This document shows positions 42,083-52,041 of a stretch of 64,000 nucleotides of DNA, in pieces. Positions within the stretch are counted from its first letter, which is position 1; the number at the start of each line of letters is the position of its first letter. The DNA lies in the NCBI GenBank assembly GCA_016779995.1, contig JADHMO010000001.1, positions 138,638 to 202,637 on the forward strand. Reading direction: 5' to 3'. The translations under genes were made by a program, and so were the position numbers. The DNA is from Flavobacteriales bacterium (GTDB taxonomy: Bacteria; Bacteroidota; Bacteroidia; Flavobacteriales; UBA7312). The notes under the pieces were generated by a model. It ran no database searches and was not told where the DNA came from. It saw only the letters and a program-made list of their open reading frames with translations.

Positions 42083-44071
42083 ATGGGATTCAAAGTCGTA
42101 TCGGATTTTAGCCCTATGGGCGACCAGCCTACAGCAATAAAACAACTGGTTGAAGGCATAGACAACGGAGAATCACATCAGACTTTACTAGGTGTTACCG
42201 GTTCTGGAAAAACCTTTACAGTAGCAAATGTTATTAAAGAGGTTCAAAAGCCAACTTTAGTTCTTAGTCACAACAAAACTCTAGCGGCACAATTATACAG
42301 CGAGTTCAAGCAATTCTTTCCCCATAATGCCGTAGAATACTTTGTGTCCTATTACGATTATTATCAGCCTGAGGCCTACATACCAAGTAGTGGAACCTAT
42401 ATTGAAAAAGATTTATCTATAAATCAAGAAATAGAAAAGTTAAGATTGAGTACCACCTCTACCCTATTATCAGGAAGAAAAGATATTATTGTGGTGGCTT
42501 CTGTATCCTGCATTTATGGTATCGGAAACCCCGATGAATTCAACAATAACGTAATTGAAATAGAGCAAAATCAAAAGATTAGTCGTAATAAATTAATTAA
42601 TCAATTGGTAACATCTCTATACTCACGTTCAGACATACAATTCGAAAGAGGCAATTTTAAAGTCCAAGGAGATACTATTTCGGTTTTTCCAGCCTATGCC
42701 GATATCGCTTATAAAATTCACTTTTGGGGCGATGAAATTGAAGAAATAGAAAGTTTTGACCCTGTAAACAACACTATTTTAGAAAAGTTCGAGTACTTAC
42801 GCATTTTTCCTGCAACTATTTTTGTGGCTTCTAAAGACCGTATCCAAAGTGCTATTCATCAGATACAAGATGATTTGATGGATCAGGTACAATTTTTAAA
42901 TAATACCGACAGAAAACTAGAGGCTAAACGTTTAGATGAACGTGTCAATTACGATTTGGAAATGATTAGAGAACTCGGTTACTGTTCGGGAATAGAAAAT
43001 TATTCTCGCTATTTTGATGGTCGTATGCCAGGAACTCGTCCGTTCTGCCTAATCGACTATTTTCCTAAAGATTTCTTGACTGTAATAGATGAAAGTCATG
43101 TGACAATACCTCAGATAAGAGCTATGTTTGGTGGCGACCGTTCAAGAAAAGAAAACCTCGTAGAGTATGGCTTTCGTTTGCCGGCTGCTATGGACAATAG
43201 ACCATTGAAGTTTGAAGAATTTGAGAACATTAACAATCAATTCATTTATGTTAGTGCTACTCCAGCTGATTATGAGCTAGAGCAATCGAGTGGCGTGGTA
43301 GCTGAACAAGTCATTCGCCCTACAGGCTTATTAGACCCCAAAATAGACGTCAGACCTTCTCTGAATCAAATAGATGACTTACTAGAAGAAATAAAACTGA
43401 GAGTTGATAAAGACGAACGTACCCTTGTAACCACACTTACTAAACGAATGGCTGAGGAATTGACAAAGTACCTGACACGTTTTGATATTCGTTGCCGTTA
43501 CATACACTCGGATGTGGATACCCTAGAGCGAGTAGAAATATTACATGAATTGAGAGAAGGTCTTTTTGATGTCTTGGTGGGTGTTAATCTTTTAAGAGAA
43601 GGATTAGACTTACCAGAAGTTAGCTTAGTAGCTATTCTAGATGCCGACAAAGAGGGTTTTTTAAGGTCGGAACGCTCACTTACTCAAACAGCAGGTAGAG
43701 CGGCCAGAAACGTCAATGGTTTAGTTATAATGTATGCCGATAAAATAACACGCTCTATGAAACTCACTATTGACGAAACAAATAGACGTAGAGAAAAACA
43801 AATTGCTTACAATACCGAGCACGGCTTAGTGCCTACCCCATTGAATAAAAAGAAAGACAATGCACTAGCCAAGAGTCTTAATCCATACGCAGTAAAAGAA
43901 GGTATGAGTATGGCTGCTGAGAGTGAAACGGACTACTCCAACCCAAAAGAATTGGAAAGAGCTATTAAAAACACCAAGAAACAAATGGAAAATGCAGCTC
44001 AAGACTTGGATTTCCTAGAGGCTGTAAAACTTAGGGATAAACTTACTGAGCTTAAGAAATTGAGGAAATAA
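42083..44071 (+). CDS. uvrB: Excinuclease ABC subunit B
   Basis: 662 residues. The damage-verification helicase-like subunit of nucleotide excision repair. Walker A is GVTGSGKTF, the beta-hairpin is YFVSYYDYYQPEAYIP, motif II is VIDESH, and motifs V-VI are VNLLREGLDLPEVS and RSLTQTAGRAARN. The UVR domain at the C terminus (LEAVKLRDKLTELKK) contacts UvrC. It is complete and of normal length. The uvrA gene is 14 kb further on. Confidence 0.97.
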   Translation: MGFKVVSDFSPMGDQPTAIKQLVEGIDNGESHQTLLGVTGSGKTFTVANVIKEVQKPTLVLSHNKTLAAQLYSEFKQFFPHNAVEYFVSYYDYYQPEAYIPSSGTYIEKDLSINQEIEKLRLSTTSTLLSGRKDIIVVASVSCIYGIGNPDEFNNNVIEIEQNQKISRNKLINQLVTSLYSRSDIQFERGNFKVQGDTISVFPAYADIAYKIHFWGDEIEEIESFDPVNNTILEKFEYLRIFPATIFVASKDRIQSAIHQIQDDLMDQVQFLNNTDRKLEAKRLDERVNYDLEMIRELGYCSGIENYSRYFDGRMPGTRPFCLIDYFPKDFLTVIDESHVTIPQIRAMFGGDRSRKENLVEYGFRLPAAMDNRPLKFEEFENINNQFIYVSATPADYELEQSSGVVAEQVIRPTGLLDPKIDVRPSLNQIDDLLEEIKLRVDKDERTLVTTLTKRMAEELTKYLTRFDIRCRYIHSDVDTLERVEILHELREGLFDVLVGVNLLREGLDLPEVSLVAILDADKEGFLRSERSLTQTAGRAARNVNGLVIMYADKITRSMKLTIDETNRRREKQIAYNTEHGLVPTPLNKKKDNALAKSLNPYAVKEGMSMAAESETDYSNPKELERAIKNTKKQMENAAQDLDFLEAVKLRDKLTELKKLRK

Positions 44072-44072
44072 T

Positions 44073-44477
44073 CTACTCATATCCCCAACGGTGTACATCG
44101 TTATTAGCTTCTTCTATATCGTCTTTTACTAATTTTATACGCTGAGCTATTACCCCAAATAGTTTATCGTTTAACATAAGCCAACGCATTTGCTCTTTAT
44201 CATTATCGGCTGCCTTGGCTACTTTTGCTAATAATTTAAAGCCATTGATTTCTAGCCAACGTATAGCATCTTTTTTGCCCTCAACACCTTTGATTGTTGC
44301 TAGAAGATGTGGTGCATTTTTCATCAACCAATCCGAAGCACCTTTATCGAAATAAAGCGCGTAACAAAATAAGCCTAATTCGGGGTAATTATTTTTCATC
44401 AGCCAATCTCTTATTTCAAGATTTCCTGAAATGGCTTCACCCCATGCAACAACGATTTTTTCTGGATATTTTTTCAT
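44073..44477 (-). CDS. Small protein of four WLM-type helical repeats
   Basis: 134 residues, not recognised as a named family. Four similar units of about 24-27 residues can be aligned: RDWLMKNNYPELGLFCYAL, SDWLMKNAPHLLATIKGV, IRWLEINGFKLLAKVAKA and MRWLMLNDKLFGVIAQRI. This suggests a small alpha-solenoid, possibly a protein-interaction module. It has no signal peptide or membrane segment. The start ATG is directly preceded by the T-run of an intrinsic terminator. It is convergent with uvrB and ends one base from the uvrB stop. Confidence 0.75.
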   Translation of the reverse strand: MKKYPEKIVVAWGEAISGNLEIRDWLMKNNYPELGLFCYALYFDKGASDWLMKNAPHLLATIKGVEGKKDAIRWLEINGFKLLAKVAKAADNDKEQMRWLMLNDKLFGVIAQRIKLVKDDIEEANNDVHRWGYE

Positions 44478-44503
44478 AAAAAAAGCCTCAATAAAGAGGC
44501 TTT
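44478..44503 (-). terminator. Terminator abutting the start of the WLM-repeat gene
   Basis: On minus, AAAGCCTC-TTTATT-GAGGCTTT and a run of seven T that ends immediately before the ATG at 44477. It terminates the DUF4177-like gene upstream. Confidence 0.8.
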
Positions 44504-44514
44504 AAATTATTAGA

Positions 44515-44886
44515 TTATTTTACCCTGCCAATGGTTCTGTGTATAAAAAAATATCGTCCATTTTCAACAGTAACCAACTCCCAACCTCTTTGACCTAAAA
44601 GATTAAGCACCTCAATAATTGATTCTTTATCTTTAACTGATTGTGATAATTTATTAGAATATTTTACATCGAAGGACTGGAATTTAAAAGAAAGACGAGG
44701 AACATTTTTCTTAGGAATATTTTCCGTAACATCCATAATCATGTACGCATTTGGCGCAGGTTTTTTGTCTTTTACAACATCTTTTTTAGTAATAGTTTTA
44801 TTATTTGCTTTAGTAGGCATAGGTCTAGTCTGAGCCAATATAGTCAAAGGCAATACAAAACTCATTAAAATTAAAATCTTTTTCAT
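44515..44886 (-). CDS. Secreted DUF4177-like small protein
   Basis: 123 residues from ATG 44886 with a signal peptide (MKKILILMSFVLPLTILAQ). A basic, Pro/Lys-rich linker follows, and the C-terminal part (SIIEVLNLLGQRGWELVTVENGRYFFIHR) fits the DUF4177 pattern LN.lG..GWElv.v......fi.KR. Function unknown. It lies 31 bases after the prohibitin-family gene and is closed by the terminator before the WLM-repeat gene. An earlier in-frame start is possible but would precede the signal peptide. Confidence 0.72.
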   Translation of the reverse strand: MKKILILMSFVLPLTILAQTRPMPTKANNKTITKKDVVKDKKPAPNAYMIMDVTENIPKKNVPRLSFKFQSFDVKYSNKLSQSVKDKESIIEVLNLLGQRGWELVTVENGRYFFIHRTIGRVK

Positions 44887-44917
44887 TGTTAAATAGGTTA
44901 AAATTAATACTGTTTTT

Positions 44918-45763
44918 TTATTTATCGCCACCTAAAATAATCGGTAAATCACCTTCTCCATTTCCAATAACAATAACTTTGCTGTTAGGAGATTTCGACA
45001 GTTCCTGTGTCGTTTCAATACCTTTCCATTTAAGTAACTGGGGAGTAATAGTCTTTGTCACGATACGTTGAAAGTCTGAAATACCTTCCGCCTCAATACG
45101 CTTTCTTTCTGCTTCTTTAGACTCTTTTAATAGTTTAAACTCATACTCTAAAGCTTCTTGCTCTTGTCTCAGTTTATTTTCAATAGCTGCTTGTAGAGTT
45201 TGTGGTAAAGTCACATCTCTAATAAGTATAGCATCCAAAAAGATATATTTATCGGCAATAGATTTAGAAGTGATTTCAAAAATCTTGTCTTCTACTTCTT
45301 CTCTCTTTGTAGAATATAATTCCTCAGGTAAATATTCACCAATCACCTCTCTAGTTACAGAACGTATCTCAGGGCGAATGATACTTTCTAAGTAGTCCTC
45401 CCCAACCAAATCATGAAGATAACCTAGCTCAGAAACATTGGGCGTATAACGAAAAGATAAATCTACTTTAATAGAAAGTCCATTTTTAGATAGTACTTCC
45501 ATAGCCTCATAATCTTCTTGTATCTTAACATTGTAGATATAAACTTTATTCCAAGGTGCAATAAAGTGAAAACCTTGAGGCACTACTAAGTCCTTATCTA
45601 ATCCACCACCAAAACGCTTAAAAACAACCGCTTTCTCACCTGGATTAACGGTATAAAACATATTACCTCCAGTTATTAAAAGAAAAATAATTGCTACAAA
45701 CCCTAGAACAAAAAACCTCGGCAGTTTTGGGTTAAATCCACCTGAATCATTAGTTTCAAACAT
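44918..45763 (-). CDS. Prohibitin/SPFH-domain membrane protein
   Basis: 281 residues. One N-terminal transmembrane helix (FFVLGFVAIIFLLITGG) is followed by the SPFH domain (YTVNPGEKAVVFKRFGG, GFHFIAPWNKVYIYNV, LSFRYTPNVSEL) and a coiled coil (LRQEQEALEYEFKLLKESKEAERKRIEAEG, read in parts). Such proteins form large ring complexes and modulate membrane proteases such as FtsH. It follows the VWA membrane protein gene by 22 bases. Confidence 0.9.
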   Translation of the reverse strand: MFETNDSGGFNPKLPRFFVLGFVAIIFLLITGGNMFYTVNPGEKAVVFKRFGGGLDKDLVVPQGFHFIAPWNKVYIYNVKIQEDYEAMEVLSKNGLSIKVDLSFRYTPNVSELGYLHDLVGEDYLESIIRPEIRSVTREVIGEYLPEELYSTKREEVEDKIFEITSKSIADKYIFLDAILIRDVTLPQTLQAAIENKLRQEQEALEYEFKLLKESKEAERKRIEAEGISDFQRIVTKTITPQLLKWKGIETTQELSKSPNSKVIVIGNGEGDLPIILGGDK

Positions 45764-45785
45764 ACTATTATAAAATTTTAAATTG

Positions 45786-47813
45786 TTAAATGTTAGTAAT
45801 TCTCTTTCTCACGAACCACTCTAGTGTCAAAAATACAAATAATAAAATGAAAATCCATTTCAAGTTAATGAAATCACTCTGCGATTCTTCTTTATAACTT
45901 AAACTTTGTGATTCTATTGCTGACAATTCATTTTTGAGTTCAGAAAATTGAGATTTATCATAAGATTTACCTCCATATTTTTGTGATAAATTATAAAGAA
46001 TTTGAGGATTAGCTTGTGAAGATATTTTCTCTAATTCTAAAGGAAGTACTGAAAACTTGCCTTTGTTCAATAACTCCTTGCCATTGAATATTACTTTAGC
46101 CTCATAACTGTAATTACCTACTTTTAACTCATTCAACTCTAAGGTGTAGCTAATAGCTGTTTTGTTAAATGAAAAATTGTATTCATTACCATCTTCGTCT
46201 TTTATCAAAAGACTTACTTCAGCACTATTGACCAGCTCATAGTTAGCATTGTATAAATCCGCCTCAATTAACAAGGGTTCGTTCTCATAGATAAGTTTTT
46301 CATGTCGCAATCTAAAAGGTCTTTTATCTTCTTTAACTGATAAGAATTGAACGCTTTTATTGATTAATTCATCAAATAGCTGATGATTATTAGTTTTTAG
46401 ATACTCATACAAACGCCATTTCCACAAGCCTTCAACAGCACAAACTGCTTGTCTGTATTCTCCTTGCTTACTGAATGTAAAGATGGGGTTTTGAGTAGTT
46501 ATACCTAATATGTTTTGAGTAAAAAGATGATGATGTTCAGAGTTAAAAGTATATTCTGCTAAAGGACTATATAAGGGTGGTAGTTCTTCCAACCACAGAT
46601 TCCATTTATCATTCAATGAGAATAAAGAAAAGGAATTATAGTCGGAATGAACCTCATTAAGAGTACTTTTAGACGGCAAAAAACTAAACCATTCTAAAGA
46701 TAGGGCTTGACTTGAATTTCCTATGAAATAAAAAGTAGGAATATTAGGTTCTGAAACATTTAACTGAAAAGCAATTAGCAAACTGTAAGGACTGTAATCA
46801 CCATTAAAATCTGATGTATTTTGTACAACTAACTCATAATTTTCATTGGACTGTATAGATTTACTTATGGCAGCTATATCAGGGTGTGAGATATCACTCA
46901 ATAAGAGTATTTTCTGCTTACTTTCTAGGACATCTACAAAGATATTTTGAGTATTGTTTAAGGTGTTTTGTTCTCCCTCTACAGCTTTGACTTCAATTCT
47001 GTAATTATGAATACCAACGCTTTGAGCACTTAGTTTATAGTCAAAAGAAATAATCTCGTCATTACGATTTATTAACTTCTCTTTTCTATCTAGCAAAACA
47101 TCTCCTTCATAAATACTAACTTCTAGCCTCTCTCCTTTGGAAAATTGAGATAAAACTGTTGTTGAAATAGGAAAAGAATTACCCAAATATGCAATTTCAT
47201 TGTATGAAACTGAAGTCAATTCTAAATCTTTCTTGGCAATAGTATCGCCTAATCGTATGGTATATAAAGGAGCATTAAAAGGATAATTGGCATACAAAGG
47301 ATTAGACCCTGAGTTATAAATCCCGTCAGAGGCGATGACATTAGCTACCACATTACGGTTGGAATATATATCGGAAACCTCATTAAGATAATCTGATATA
47401 TTTGTTTTTCTGTCTTTAAAATCAAGAATTGGGTTCCTTTCTACTTGTTCACCAAAGGCATATATCTCAACTTGAAAATCTTCCTCAAATTCAGCTTTTA
47501 AATCATTCAGCTCCTTAACAAAATTAGTAGAGTAATAGACGCTATCAGCATTAGCAAGTAGAGAAGATGAATTATCAACTCCAATCAAAATGATTGCTTG
47601 TTCTTTATGCGTAACAAACTGATTTATGTAAGGTTTGAGCAATAAAAAAGTAAGAATAAAAAAGGTCGCAAAGCGTAGTGCGAATAAAAATCTTCTAAGC
47701 CATAAAGCGGATTTAAAGACTTCCTTACTATACAGAACATAAGAAACAGCTATGGAAAGGGCAATACAACCCACAATCCATAGCATTGACCATTCTGTAG
47801 TAATGTAATTCAT
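45786..47813 (-). CDS. VWA-like membrane protein
   Basis: 675 residues from ATG 47813. Two N-terminal membrane helices (LWIVGCIALSIAVSYVLY and FALRFATFFILTFLLL) precede a VWA-like domain whose first strand IILIGVDNSSS carries a DxSxS-type metal site. The rest is a large periplasmic region with beta-sandwich units, then a C-terminal helix (LKWIFILLFVFLTLEWFV). The layout is like Bacteroidota membrane proteins of the Bat/aerotolerance type and of unknown function. The ATG overlaps the fabG stop by one base (TAATG). Confidence 0.78.
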   Translation of the reverse strand: MNYITTEWSMLWIVGCIALSIAVSYVLYSKEVFKSALWLRRFLFALRFATFFILTFLLLKPYINQFVTHKEQAIILIGVDNSSSLLANADSVYYSTNFVKELNDLKAEFEEDFQVEIYAFGEQVERNPILDFKDRKTNISDYLNEVSDIYSNRNVVANVIASDGIYNSGSNPLYANYPFNAPLYTIRLGDTIAKKDLELTSVSYNEIAYLGNSFPISTTVLSQFSKGERLEVSIYEGDVLLDRKEKLINRNDEIISFDYKLSAQSVGIHNYRIEVKAVEGEQNTLNNTQNIFVDVLESKQKILLLSDISHPDIAAISKSIQSNENYELVVQNTSDFNGDYSPYSLLIAFQLNVSEPNIPTFYFIGNSSQALSLEWFSFLPSKSTLNEVHSDYNSFSLFSLNDKWNLWLEELPPLYSPLAEYTFNSEHHHLFTQNILGITTQNPIFTFSKQGEYRQAVCAVEGLWKWRLYEYLKTNNHQLFDELINKSVQFLSVKEDKRPFRLRHEKLIYENEPLLIEADLYNANYELVNSAEVSLLIKDEDGNEYNFSFNKTAISYTLELNELKVGNYSYEAKVIFNGKELLNKGKFSVLPLELEKISSQANPQILYNLSQKYGGKSYDKSQFSELKNELSAIESQSLSYKEESQSDFINLKWIFILLFVFLTLEWFVRKRITNI

Positions 47814-48559
47814 TAAGTGAGCATTCCTCCACAAACATTTAACACTTGTCCTGAAATATATGCTGACATATCAGAAGCTAAAAAGACGGTTGCATTAGCA
47901 ATATCTTCAGGTGTTCCTCCACGTTTCAATGGAATACTATCTGTCCAGCCTTTCACAATGTTTTCATCTAACTTAGCCGTCATTTCTGTCTCTATAAAAC
48001 CAGGTGCAATAACGTTACAACGGATATTTCTAGAGCCTAATTCTAGAGCTGTAGATTTTGAAAAACCTATGATACCAGCTTTTGAAGCCGAATAATTAGC
48101 TTGACCAGCATTACCTTTTACACCAACAACAGAGCTCATGTTTATAATAGAACCCGAACGTTGTTTTAGCATAGGTCTTAATACAGCTTTTGTTAAGTTA
48201 AAAATAGACTTCATATTAACCTCCATGACCGTATCAAAGTCTTCTTCACTCATACGCATGAGTAGGTTGTCTTTGGTAATACCTGCATTGTTTACCAATA
48301 CATCAATGCTTCCAAAAGTTTCTATGACTTTATCGGCTAAATCTTGAGCAGCTTCAAATTTTGAAGCGTCCGATTTAAACCCTTTAGCTTTAATTCCAAA
48401 TGCTGATAATTCTTCTTCTAAAGCTTTGGCTTTTTCTTCAGATGACAAATAAGTAAAAGCAATATTTGCACCTTGCTTTGCAAAGGTTATTGCTATTCCT
48501 TTTCCTATTCCTCTTGAGGCACCAGTGATTATGGCCGTTTTACCTTCTAATAATTTCAT
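47813..48559 (-). CDS. fabG: 3-oxoacyl-[acyl-carrier-protein] reductase
   Basis: 248 residues, short-chain dehydrogenase. The NADPH loop is TGASRGIGKGIA, NNAG is present, and the catalytic Ser/Tyr/Lys are in INMSSVVG and YSASKAG. The C terminus SAYISGQVLNVCGGM fits FabG. It reduces beta-ketoacyl-ACP in fatty acid elongation. It is separated from sucD by a terminator and is the first gene of fabG-VWA-prohibitin-DUF4177. Confidence 0.93.
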   Translation of the reverse strand: MKLLEGKTAIITGASRGIGKGIAITFAKQGANIAFTYLSSEEKAKALEEELSAFGIKAKGFKSDASKFEAAQDLADKVIETFGSIDVLVNNAGITKDNLLMRMSEEDFDTVMEVNMKSIFNLTKAVLRPMLKQRSGSIINMSSVVGVKGNAGQANYSASKAGIIGFSKSTALELGSRNIRCNVIAPGFIETEMTAKLDENIVKGWTDSIPLKRGGTPEDIANATVFLASDMSAYISGQVLNVCGGMLT

Positions 48560-48601
48560 TGTTTTTTAAATTTAAATGCTAAAATAATAGTATTCCAATA
48601 A

Positions 48602-48624
48602 AAAAGACGCTTAAAGCGTCTTTT
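48602..48624. terminator. Terminator between sucD and fabG
   Basis: AAAAGACGC-TTAAA-GCGTCTTTT; in the minus direction the stem is followed by TTTTTTATT. It ends the sucD transcript before fabG. Confidence 0.8.
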
Positions 48625-48646
48625 CTACTAATTTTTATCGTTTGAG

Positions 48647-49525
48647 TTATGCATTAACACCCATCAATTCGGCCATTTTAGAGCCAATTTTTGCAGGAGA
48701 AGCTACGACATGAATACCACATTCGCTAAGAATTCTCATTTTAGCCTCAGCCGTATCGTCTTCACCACCTACTATTGCACCAGCATGTCCCATAGTTCTT
48801 CCCTTAGGAGCAGTCTGACCAGCTATAAAACCAACTACTGGTTTTGTGCCGTTTGCTTTAATCCAATGTGCAGCATCAGCTTCTAACTGTCCACCTATCT
48901 CGCCAATCATGATAATAGCATCTGTTTCAGGGTCGTTCATCAATAATTCAACTGCCTCTTTTGTGGTCGTACCAATGATAGGGTCACCACCAATACCAAT
49001 AGCAGTAGAAATTCCCATTCCTGCCTTAACCACTTGGTCAGCCGCTTCATAGGTTAGTGTACCTGATTTAGAAACAACCCCTATTCTACCCGATTCAAAA
49101 ACAAAACCTGGCATTATACCGCACTTGGCTTCTCCTGGCGTAATAACACCTGGACAGTTTGGGCCTACCAAACGGCAATCTTTATCAGATAAATATTCTT
49201 TTACTGTAATCATATCTTTGGTAGGAATACCTTCCGTTATGCATATAATCACTTGAATACCTGCTGCTGCTGCCTCCATAATAGCATCGGCTGCGAAAGC
49301 TGGTGGCACAAAAATTAAAGAAGTATTAGCACCTACTTTTTCTACTGCTTCAACAACAGTATTAAAAACAGGTCTATCAAGATGAGTTTGACCACCTTTG
49401 CCTGGTGTTACGCCACCAACAACATTTGTGCCATACTCTATCATTTGACCGGCATGGAAAGTTCCTTCACTACCCGTAAAACCTTGAACAATAACTTTAG
49501 AATCTTTGTTTACTAATACGCTCAT
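48647..49525 (-). CDS. sucD: Succinate-CoA ligase, alpha subunit
   Basis: 292 residues from ATG 49525. The open frame continues 29 codons upstream, but homologues start [20 protein letters not shown], and the -7 box at 49550 would lie inside the longer version. The CoA-binding fold is read from [16 protein letters not shown] and GGVTPGKGG; the phosphohistidine is in [11 protein letters not shown]. It converts succinyl-CoA to succinate with nucleoside triphosphate formation in the TCA cycle. The beta subunit gene sucC is not adjacent, common in Bacteroidota. Confidence 0.95.
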   Translation of the reverse strand: MSVLVNKDSKVIVQGFTGSEGTFHAGQMIEYGTNVVGGVTPGKGGQTHLDRPVFNTVVEAVEKVGANTSLIFVPPAFAADAIMEAAAAGIQVIICITEGIPTKDMITVKEYLSDKDCRLVGPNCPGVITPGEAKCGIMPGFVFESGRIGVVSKSGTLTYEAADQVVKAGMGISTAIGIGGDPIIGTTTKEAVELLMNDPETDAIIMIGEIGGQLEADAAHWIKANGTKPVVGFIAGQTAPKGRTMGHAGAIVGGEDDTAEAKMRILSECGIHVVASPAKIGSKMAELMGVNA

Positions 49526-49549
49526 TTTTGTTTTGAATTTATTTGCATG

Positions 49550-49557
49550 CAAATTTA
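49550..49557 (-). promoter_or_regulatory. -7 box of sucD promoter (TAAATTTG)
   Basis: Exact TAnnTTTG on minus, 24 bases before the chosen sucD start. Confidence 0.5.
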
Positions 49558-49600
49558 AAATGAAATATGGATTAGTAAAACAAAAAAGCAAAAGACTTTC

Positions 49601-49608
49601 TATCTTTG
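49601..49608 (+). promoter_or_regulatory. -7 box of mnmE promoter (TATCTTTG), possibly leaderless
   Basis: Exact TAnnTTTG ending four bases before the mnmE ATG at 49613; transcription would start at or within a few bases of the start codon. Confidence 0.55.
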
Positions 49609-49612
49609 TCAA

Positions 49613-50965
49613 ATGTTTATCAACAACGATACTATTTGTGCCTTAGCAACTTCGTCTGGTCAAGGTGCTATTTCTGTGATACGACTTTCAGGTCCTCAAG
49701 CTATTCCTATTTGTAATGCCTTTTTTATCAATAAAGACTTGACCAAAGTAGATAGTCATACCCTACATTTTGGTACGATTAGAAAAGACCATAAAATTTT
49801 AGACGAAGTGGTGGTTAGTGTTTTTAGAAATCCACACTCTTACACTGGTGAAGATGTCATAGAGGTATCTTGTCACGGCTCAGTGTATATCCAAAACCAA
49901 CTCATACAGTTGTTTATTGGTGCTGGTGCTAGAATGGCTAAGGCAGGTGAATTTACTTTAAGGGCATTTGCCAATGGTAAAATGGACTTATCACAAGCCG
50001 AGGCTGTTGCCGATTTAATAGCTTCGGAAAGTGAATCGGCACACCAAGTAGCTATGCATCAGATGCGAGGTGGTTTTTCTAACGAATTAAAAGAGTTAAG
50101 ACAAGAGCTTATCAATTTCGCTGCTCTGATAGAATTGGAGTTGGATTTTGGTGAAGAAGATGTAGAATTTGCCGATAGAGAACGATTTAACCTACTGTTA
50201 GAAAAAATAAAACAGGTTATTCAAAACCTCATTGATTCGTTTGCTATTGGTAACGTTCTAAAAAATGGTGTGCCCGTAGCTATAGTTGGGCAACCCAACG
50301 TGGGCAAATCCACCCTACTTAATGCTTTACTAAAAGAAGACAGAGCCATCGTTTCCGAAATTGCAGGAACAACGAGAGACACCATAGAAGATGTCATTAT
50401 TTTAGGCGGCATCCAATTTCGTTTTATAGATACTGCTGGTCTAAGAGAGACTCAAGACAGCATTGAAAAGATTGGTATAGAAAGGGCTGTTGAGAAAGCC
50501 CTAAGCGCAAAAATTATTGTGTTCTTAATTGACGCCTCACAAAACCTTAAGGAACAGCTTAGTGAGTTAGAAGCACTACAAGAAAAAGGGCTAAAAGAAC
50601 CGTTAGTGGTAGTAAACAAAATTGACTTGAATGGCGATATAAAAGAAAAATTACCAAATGCCATTTACATATCTGCTAAACATAATGAAGGTGTAGAAGC
50701 ATTTTCACAACAAATGATTGATTTAGTCAATACATCTTCTTTGGGTAATAGTACTCTAATTAGTAATAGTAGACATTTGGAGTCATTGACTCTTGCATTA
50801 GAAAACATCATCAAAACCATCACTGGCTTAAACGATGGAACAAGTGGAGATTTCTTGGCTATGGACATTCGTCAAGCACTACAACACATAGGAGAAATTA
50901 CTGGCGAAATTTCTTCCGATGATTTGTTAGAAAATATTTTCTCCAACTTCTGTATAGGAAAATAA
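49613..50965 (+). CDS. mnmE: tRNA modification GTPase MnmE
   Basis: 450 residues. With MnmG it adds the aminomethyl or carboxymethylaminomethyl group to U34 of tRNAs. The N-terminal folate-binding domain begins [19 protein letters not shown]. The G domain has G1 GQPNVGKST (226-234), G2/G3 TTRDTIEDV and DTAGLRE, and G4 NKID. The C terminus is FCIGK with the cysteine expected for FCIGK-type MnmE. It is divergent from sucD. Confidence 0.96.
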   Translation: MFINNDTICALATSSGQGAISVIRLSGPQAIPICNAFFINKDLTKVDSHTLHFGTIRKDHKILDEVVVSVFRNPHSYTGEDVIEVSCHGSVYIQNQLIQLFIGAGARMAKAGEFTLRAFANGKMDLSQAEAVADLIASESESAHQVAMHQMRGGFSNELKELRQELINFAALIELELDFGEEDVEFADRERFNLLLEKIKQVIQNLIDSFAIGNVLKNGVPVAIVGQPNVGKSTLLNALLKEDRAIVSEIAGTTRDTIEDVIILGGIQFRFIDTAGLRETQDSIEKIGIERAVEKALSAKIIVFLIDASQNLKEQLSELEALQEKGLKEPLVVVNKIDLNGDIKEKLPNAIYISAKHNEGVEAFSQQMIDLVNTSSLGNSTLISNSRHLESLTLALENIIKTITGLNDGTSGDFLAMDIRQALQHIGEITGEISSDDLLENIFSNFCIGK

Positions 50966-51038
50966 GTGTCATAAAACTTAGCCAAAAGCTATCAGAAAAT
51001 ATGTGTGTCAAATTGTTTTTTTTTCAGATATTAGCTAA

Positions 51039-51983
51039 ATGATGAAAAACTACTTTTTCATTTTATCCTTTTCTCGTTCTGGCAGTACAACTCTGGGGCA
51101 AAAGTTAAACAACCATTCGGATATAGATGTAATCAATGAAAGTTGGATTTTCAACCTTCTAGGTGTTTTAAAATGGAAAAAGCTAAGTCCATTGAGGCAA
51201 AAGTACCTCTTAAAACAACTGAATAAAGGACAAAAACCCATCACGGCTATTCAATCAAACCAAATTATAGACGATACTATTTCTGTTGAGCATTTTTTCC
51301 AAGCCATTTTTCCAACAGCATCTAATTTTATAGGTGAAAAAACACCAACTAATCTTTTTTATTACCCTTATTTAAAGTCACAATTTAAATCGGCAAAATT
51401 TTTGTTTCTGAAAAGACATCCCTTAGCTATTTGCTCCTCCTACTTCAATCGATGGTATTCTTCCACTTATGACGATAAATTTATTATCGAAACTGTAGAT
51501 GTTATAAAGGCTTACTTTAATAAGTTCGAATCAATTGAAGAAAAAAATGAAATTTTACAACTGAGCTATGAAGATTTAGTTAGCGATAACAAACTGTGGT
51601 TAACTGCAATTGCTGAACATATAGGCTCTGAATTCGAGGAAAGTATGCTTACTGAATCTGAGGTCAAACTGTTTGAAAATTCTGAAGACGAAAAACACCA
51701 TCAAGACTCCCATAAGTCCCTAAATACCAGTCATATTGACAAATACAAAAGCGTATTTACACCCCTACAATTGCAAGAGCTAAGCTATTTACTGAGAAAA
51801 GAAATTAAAGCATTAGGCTACTCTGCTGGAGAAGAAATTACACCCAACCCAAGACTTTTGCGTTTGGAAAAAAGAATTGGCTTAAAACGTTCACCAGCAA
51901 GACTATTTTACAGGACAAAAGTAAAACTCATAAAAACCAAATTATCTTACCTTAAATTCATTTTAGAACAAGGATTTAGATAA
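51039..51983 (+). CDS. Sulfotransferase-family protein
   Basis: 314 residues. The PAPS 5'-phosphosulfate loop is FSRSGSTTLGQKLN near the N terminus and the 3'-phosphate-binding region is KFLFLKRHPLAICSSYFNRW, then LQLSYEDLVSD. This is the cytosolic/Golgi-type sulfotransferase fold found in bacterial exopolysaccharide and lipid sulfation. The C-terminal 40 residues are basic. The acceptor is unknown, and no PAPS-forming genes are in the window. It lies 73 bases after mnmE with no clear promoter. Confidence 0.82.
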   Translation: MMKNYFFILSFSRSGSTTLGQKLNNHSDIDVINESWIFNLLGVLKWKKLSPLRQKYLLKQLNKGQKPITAIQSNQIIDDTISVEHFFQAIFPTASNFIGEKTPTNLFYYPYLKSQFKSAKFLFLKRHPLAICSSYFNRWYSSTYDDKFIIETVDVIKAYFNKFESIEEKNEILQLSYEDLVSDNKLWLTAIAEHIGSEFEESMLTESEVKLFENSEDEKHHQDSHKSLNTSHIDKYKSVFTPLQLQELSYLLRKEIKALGYSAGEEITPNPRLLRLEKRIGLKRSPARLFYRTKVKLIKTKLSYLKFILEQGFR

Positions 51984-52041
51984 TGTTCATTTAATATGAT
52001 TTATTTGCTCAATTTACTTCGTTTTCTGTTTTAGAATTTAT

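Noticed and set aside
49526-49612. 29-residue N-terminal extension of SucD
   Set aside because: The -7 box at 49550 lies inside it and homologues start at [11 protein letters not shown].
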